Of a stretch of 64,000 nucleotides of DNA, positions 60,351 to 64,000 are shown one piece after another. The notes beneath the pieces were generated by a model. The model ran no database searches, was not told where the DNA came from, and saw nothing but the letters and a program-made list of their open reading frames with translations. Source of the stretch: Prunella strophiata. Lineage: Eukaryota > Chordata > Aves > Passeriformes > Prunellidae. Location of the stretch: the NCBI GenBank assembly GCA_036583965.1, contig JAZBQD010000014.1, forward strand, positions 47,343,126 through 47,407,125. The letters run 5' to 3'. The position numbers and the translations under genes are program-made. Within the stretch, counting starts at the first letter, position 1, and every line of letters starts with the position of its first letter.

Positions 60351-62182
60351 TGCAGCACAGCTTAGCCAATGGGGATTAGGGCATCTGCAGATCAGATGGT
60401 GTCCTGGTCTGCCTATAGCAAAGTGGTATCATGAAAGGCTTTTTCTGTTCCAGCCCTGAAATCCTCCCCTGAAACTGAGATTCTGTCCTAGGGAAAGTTT
60501 TGACAAACAAATTAATTTCTGTGGAAAACTTTGATGTCAATGGCAAAAATTTAATTGTAAGAAATCCTAGTGTATAGGAGCTGTACAGGAAGCTTAGCAT
60601 CTTTGCTAGCTTTCCTTGAGAAGCCTACCTGAAAGACCTGGAAGTAAGGTCCTTATTACCCTCCTGTATTCACTTTTTAATACATTTCTATCTTCTTGTT
60701 TCTCACAAATTCCCCTTTCTCCAAATACTTTATTCCTTTGGCATTGAAAACATCAAGTAGGACCTCTTACAAAAGCCTTGAACTCTAGGACCATCCACCA
60801 CCATGTCAGTTATGGCCCCAGATCAGAACTCCAGCTCTATTCAGCAAAATCCATACCAAATTTCTACTCTTAAATGCTTTGTCTTATGGTGGTCCTTTGA
60901 GAGTGACCCTGCAAACCTTATACATCCAAGTAGTCTCTCATCCAAGTTGTCCTTATATAAGTAACAGTTAACTGCTTGTGCATGTAGAGGTTGCAAGGTG
61001 AGTCCCTTTGAATGTCATTATCCCAAATAGAATAACTGCTTTGCTGAAACTTGCATTGTCTTTCCAAAAACAACCCATATTACTCAATAGAGAATTTTGG
61101 AGGAAAAAAAATGCAACATTTTGAAAGCAGGCAGAGGTCATATGAATGCTGCCCAAGATTTTTGATTGAGTAATGTACTTTGGAATAACTTGCTGTGATT
61201 CTTTGGCAGAACACTGTTTATTGTTCAAGTGAAATTTTCACAGTTAATAAGATGGTCAGTTGCAGGTATTGAAAATATTTGCCCTGCCAAATACCACAAG
61301 AGTGAAAACCTTCAAGCTGGTTGAATAATGAAACAGAAATGAATCCAACAAACTGCTTGACAGCTGCTGGAGAAATTTCCAGAATATTATATGACCCAAA
61401 ATGAAACTGTTTTATTGAGTAAAAATAAACAAACAGAAAAACATTTCTGAAGAAAATTACCAAGATATTTTGATTATGTTATTTGCAAGGAACTGTTTGA
61501 CAGAGCAAAACTGCTTGATGGCTGTTGTTTTTTTTTAAGAGGAAACTATCATTTATCCAGATATTTCTCTACATTTATAGACTTCTTTCCATTGGCCACA
61601 TGATACCATCAGTTTTTAAGCAGATTCTCCAGTGATGTTCATGGAAAATTCTGCTTAGAAAGCTCTGGTTAATTTCTTCTGCATTGCAAGCAGAGAGAGA
61701 GTATGAATCACAGCAGTGAAACTGAATTTGGACAATAAAACCCAAAAAATCCACACGAATGTGTGACGATTCAGGAACAAATACTGCTTTCAGGAACTAA
61801 TATGCTTGGCCTAATGGATGAACACTTGGTGTTACTGAAAATACAACTCAGCATTTGCTGACACTGTTTACAAATGATATTCACATATCCTACCCCCATG
61901 TTCTGTAAGGCAGAAAAATGTTTTTCTGACATGGGCACATCTTTGCCTACTTCCAACAATCTGAAATACATCTTTGCAATAAATAACTAAAGACATAGTA
62001 ACACTTTTACTAAAATCTCATGCAAAAAGGGCACTCAAATTCTGTAATTACTTAAGTGCAAAAAATACACAGATGTCCGCATTGTCTCCATGAATTCCGG
62101 GGAATGAAAATGGCAATAAATAATTCTCTTCTTATCATGGAACATGAATAAGTATCTCAGAGAACCTAAATCCAAATCTGAT

Positions 62183-62344
62183 TTAAATTTGGAAGGACTT
62201 AGCAACAACAGCAGCAGCAGAAGTCTTGTAAAGTAAAATATACCCAGCCAAGAGTGAATAATGCATTACCCCAACAACCAATCCTCCCTTTCCAGTGAAA
62301 AGAGCAACTGGACTCACACAAAGCCTGAACTCACTGTTTACATC
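62183..62344 (-). other. Weak candidate terminal exon with a hydrophobic frame
   Basis: On minus, an excellent acceptor (CTCTTTTTTCTACCCTCAG) is followed in phase 0 by 53 open codons and a TAA. The peptide starts DVNSEFRLCVSPVALFTGKG, then has a glycine/valine/leucine-rich stretch (GGLVVGVMHYSLLAGYILLY) that could span a membrane, and an Ala/Val tract encoded by CAG/CAA-type repeats. I do not recognise it. There is no AATAAA soon after the stop, so it may be a chance frame or part of a non-coding transcript. A donor-like TTTGT|GTGAGT near 62318 would instead make a 27-bp exon. Confidence 0.2.
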
Positions 62345-62463
62345 CTGAGGGTAGAAAAAAGAGAAGACATTTAGCATACACTGGTTCCATGGATAAAGTA
62401 TCTATACTTTGTAATTGTGTGTGTATGTGTTACTTAATCTGTTTCCCACCCATTACCCCAGGG

Positions 62464-62487
62464 AAAAAAAAAAAAAAAAAAAAAAAA
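62464..62487 (+). repeat. A run (24 bases)
   Basis: Uninterrupted A homopolymer followed by GAGGACGG. No retroposed body is recognised upstream of it. Confidence 0.9.
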
Positions 62488-62889
62488 GAGGACGGAAAAG
62501 TATAAAGAGGGAAAAACATTAACTACAATGTGGTTAAAATTCAGATCAGCCGTCCTATGCCACAGATCTGTTGTGTTCAGCCTACTTACTCACTGAATGT
62601 GGCTAAGATGCTCAGGAGTTTCCAGTATACCCACCCACTTGAGATAAGATTGTAAGTACTGTACTTGGGACTGCTAAATTTGCAACCAGGTTAATTGTGT
62701 ACAGCATCTGGGAAGCCTCAGAGGATTCCTGCAGAGACGCTGCTGTTTATTCGCGGTGCTGGGAAATCAAGTCGTTAAAACAGAAAGCAAAACCAGGGAC
62801 AAACACTGATGGTTCAACCCGAGTGAGTAGCCCCGGTGATAAAAGGCTCAGGAGAGGATGCCAGGGCTCGTATGAAGTTTTATCGTAAG

Positions 62890-63265
62890 AAGCTTTGTGG
62901 AACGGAGCTGCTCATTGCTCGGATCCCTGTGGGAGAGCGGCGGAGCCCCGAGAGGAGCTCCCCGCGGGCGGTGCCTCTGAGCCGCGGCCCCCGTCCCGCA
63001 CTGCGGCACACGCCCGCACCGCACCCCGCAAACTTGCGGCTCGGGCAGAGCTGGCCGGGCTGCGGGTGAGCGGGGATGCGGCCTGCGGGGCTCGGCTCGC
63101 AGAGGGGTATCCTCTGCGGTGCTCCCGGCTGCTCCGCCCGGCCGGGAAAACGGGAAAACCCGCGGCTCCTCTTCCTCTGCCAGGGCCGGGAGCGGCGAGC
63201 GCCCGTCCGGGCTGCCCAAAGCGCGTCACGTTCCACCCTTCCAGGTGCTCGGGAAACGGCCACAC
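62890..63265. promoter_or_regulatory. CpG island, probable promoter
   Basis: The only GC-rich, CpG-dense segment of the window, beginning abruptly after AT-rich DNA and ending near 63265. In vertebrates such islands usually mark promoters. On + a first-exon-type donor is visible (CTGCGG|GTGAGCGGGG, GT at 63066-63067), and another at 62823 (CCCGA|GTGAGTAG) just before the island. No TATA box is evident, as is common for CpG promoters. Several overlapping frames of 76-133 codons exist on both strands, but all are the Arg/Pro/Gly/Ala-rich frames expected in GC-rich DNA, and none is recognised. Direction is uncertain: it could drive a + transcript leaving the window, a - transcript toward the candidate exons at 62344 and 56077, or both. 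Confidence 0.7.
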
Positions 63266-63860
63266 ACAGGGTTAACAGCATCCCCGCTCGGACAGTATGT
63301 GTTTAATATGCGAGCGTATTTGATGTTCATTGACAGAGCAACAATGGGAATTATCTTGCTTTATGTACCAGTTACAAGGTTTAATATCATTATATTGCAT
63401 GCAATATTAGTTTTTATTAGTCGCCATTAACAAGATGTTTTCTACTCGAATTCTCATTTACTTGTTCAATGCAAAAATTTTCTTTGTAAAAGAGAAAAAC
63501 ACATCTTCAAGTGTCAGCTATATTAAATTAAAGAACTGTTTACCCTTCCTAAGGAAAGCATATGTATCTAAATAGGCATCTTTTACCGTTTGCATAGTAG
63601 ATTGGAAATTAGCATTTTTGTTCATTTTCCCATGTATGCACAGCGCCTGGAAGAGTAATACTCCATGCATATCAGATCAGCCAGCCTACAATTTTTGTGC
63701 AATATATTATTTGGCAATCTAAAATTTGTAATTTGCATGAAATTGCTTAATTAAAATACAGTCACTCAGGGTATTAATTTCTCTGTCTGGCAGTTCAACG
63801 TACTAAAGGCGGGCTACAGAAAATGTGAAATCCTGTCAGATGTAACAGTAAAATATTAGC
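63266..63860. promoter_or_regulatory. Candidate conserved non-coding enhancer
   Basis: Directly after the CpG island the DNA becomes AT-rich, with no repeats until an A run at 63861, yet keeps many CpGs (TGCGAGCG, GTCGCC, CTCGAA, ACCGTT, GCGCC, ACGTA, GGCGGG). That is unlike AT-rich DNA elsewhere in the window. Motifs include TGACAG (63331-63336, MEIS/TGIF type), AACAATGG (63340-63347, SOX type), the perfect 16-bp palindrome ATATTGCATGCAATAT (63392-63407), an exact octamer ATTTGCAT (63731-63738, POU type) and several TAAT homeodomain cores. Open frames are short. Conservation cannot be seen from one sequence, so the enhancer call is inference. Confidence 0.4.
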
Positions 63861-64000
63861 AAAAAAAAAAAAAAAAAATCCACTTCTGGCAACAAAGTGA
63901 CAGAGTGATAATGCTTTTGCCCTGATTCTGGGTTCAAATACGAGCTTGGGTTGACATTGAAACTGGCGAAGAAATTTACAATAGCAACTCTGGCTTTTTG
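63861..64000. other. A run and window end
   Basis: An 18-base A run (63861-63878), then ordinary non-coding sequence to the window edge. Nothing else is supported. Confidence 0.7.

Larger units (their letters stand above)
56429..62182. other. AT-rich non-coding DNA
   Basis: No supported gene. It contains an extreme A/T segment (57251-57352), a GC-richer stretch at 58860-59330 with a donor-like ATG|GTAAGAGG on minus but no good acceptor, a T/G-rich tract at 59938-60052, and an A run followed by GA repeats (60306-60350). The minus frame at 57510-57908 (132 codons) has no recognisable family. Confidence 0.6.

Noticed and set aside
62836..63430. Overlapping frames of 76-133 codons in the CpG island
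   Set aside because: GC-rich DNA has few stop codons, so open frames appear on both strands. The Arg/Pro/Ala-rich products match no family I know.

Overview
This looks like about 64 kb of bird nuclear DNA: AT-rich, CpG-poor and almost without genes. The avian evidence is two 5'-truncated CR1 retrotransposons (29641-30081 on + and 41614-42047 on -), whose text closely matches the CR1 tails common in bird genomes, and a degenerate avian ERV-type LTR at about 5700-6235 on -. I cannot name a species. No prokaryotic or complete protein-coding gene is visible. Most open reading frames of 60-140 codons are chance frames, and the very long ones (419-570 codons) are translations of simple repeats.

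Layout. 1-11000: AT-rich non-coding DNA with one good candidate internal coding exon on - (2951-3082), an A/C-rich low-complexity tract and the LTR. 11001-11500: a gap of exactly 500 N. 13446-22962: a cluster of three long homopurine/homopyrimidine arrays: about 1 kb of pure TCTCT pentamer, about 230 bp of CCCTT pentamer, and a 1.5 kb compound array. In the compound array the + strand switches abruptly from all-purine (GAAA units and 24 exact copies of a 12-mer) to all-pyrimidine (about 200 units of CCTC). 22963-55448: mostly featureless desert with CR1 copies, MITE-like fragments, an exact 59-bp tandem duplication and poly-A or T/G-rich tracts. 55430-56428: splice and poly(A) signals on - that fit a small spliced non-coding RNA. 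62890-63265: a CpG island, the only GC-rich segment. 63266-63860: AT-rich but unusually CpG-retaining sequence dense in developmental transcription-factor motifs, a candidate conserved enhancer.

How it may fit together: this is probably an intron or intergenic desert beside a developmentally regulated promoter at the right edge. The CpG island could drive a + transcript leaving the window, a - transcript running back toward the candidate non-coding exons, or both. The exon at 2951-3082 suggests that the left end lies inside a minus-strand gene I cannot identify. The most unusual content is the repeat cluster, with its strand switch, G-quadruplex potential and splice-acceptor-like ends. I found no clear new enzymatic or defence system.
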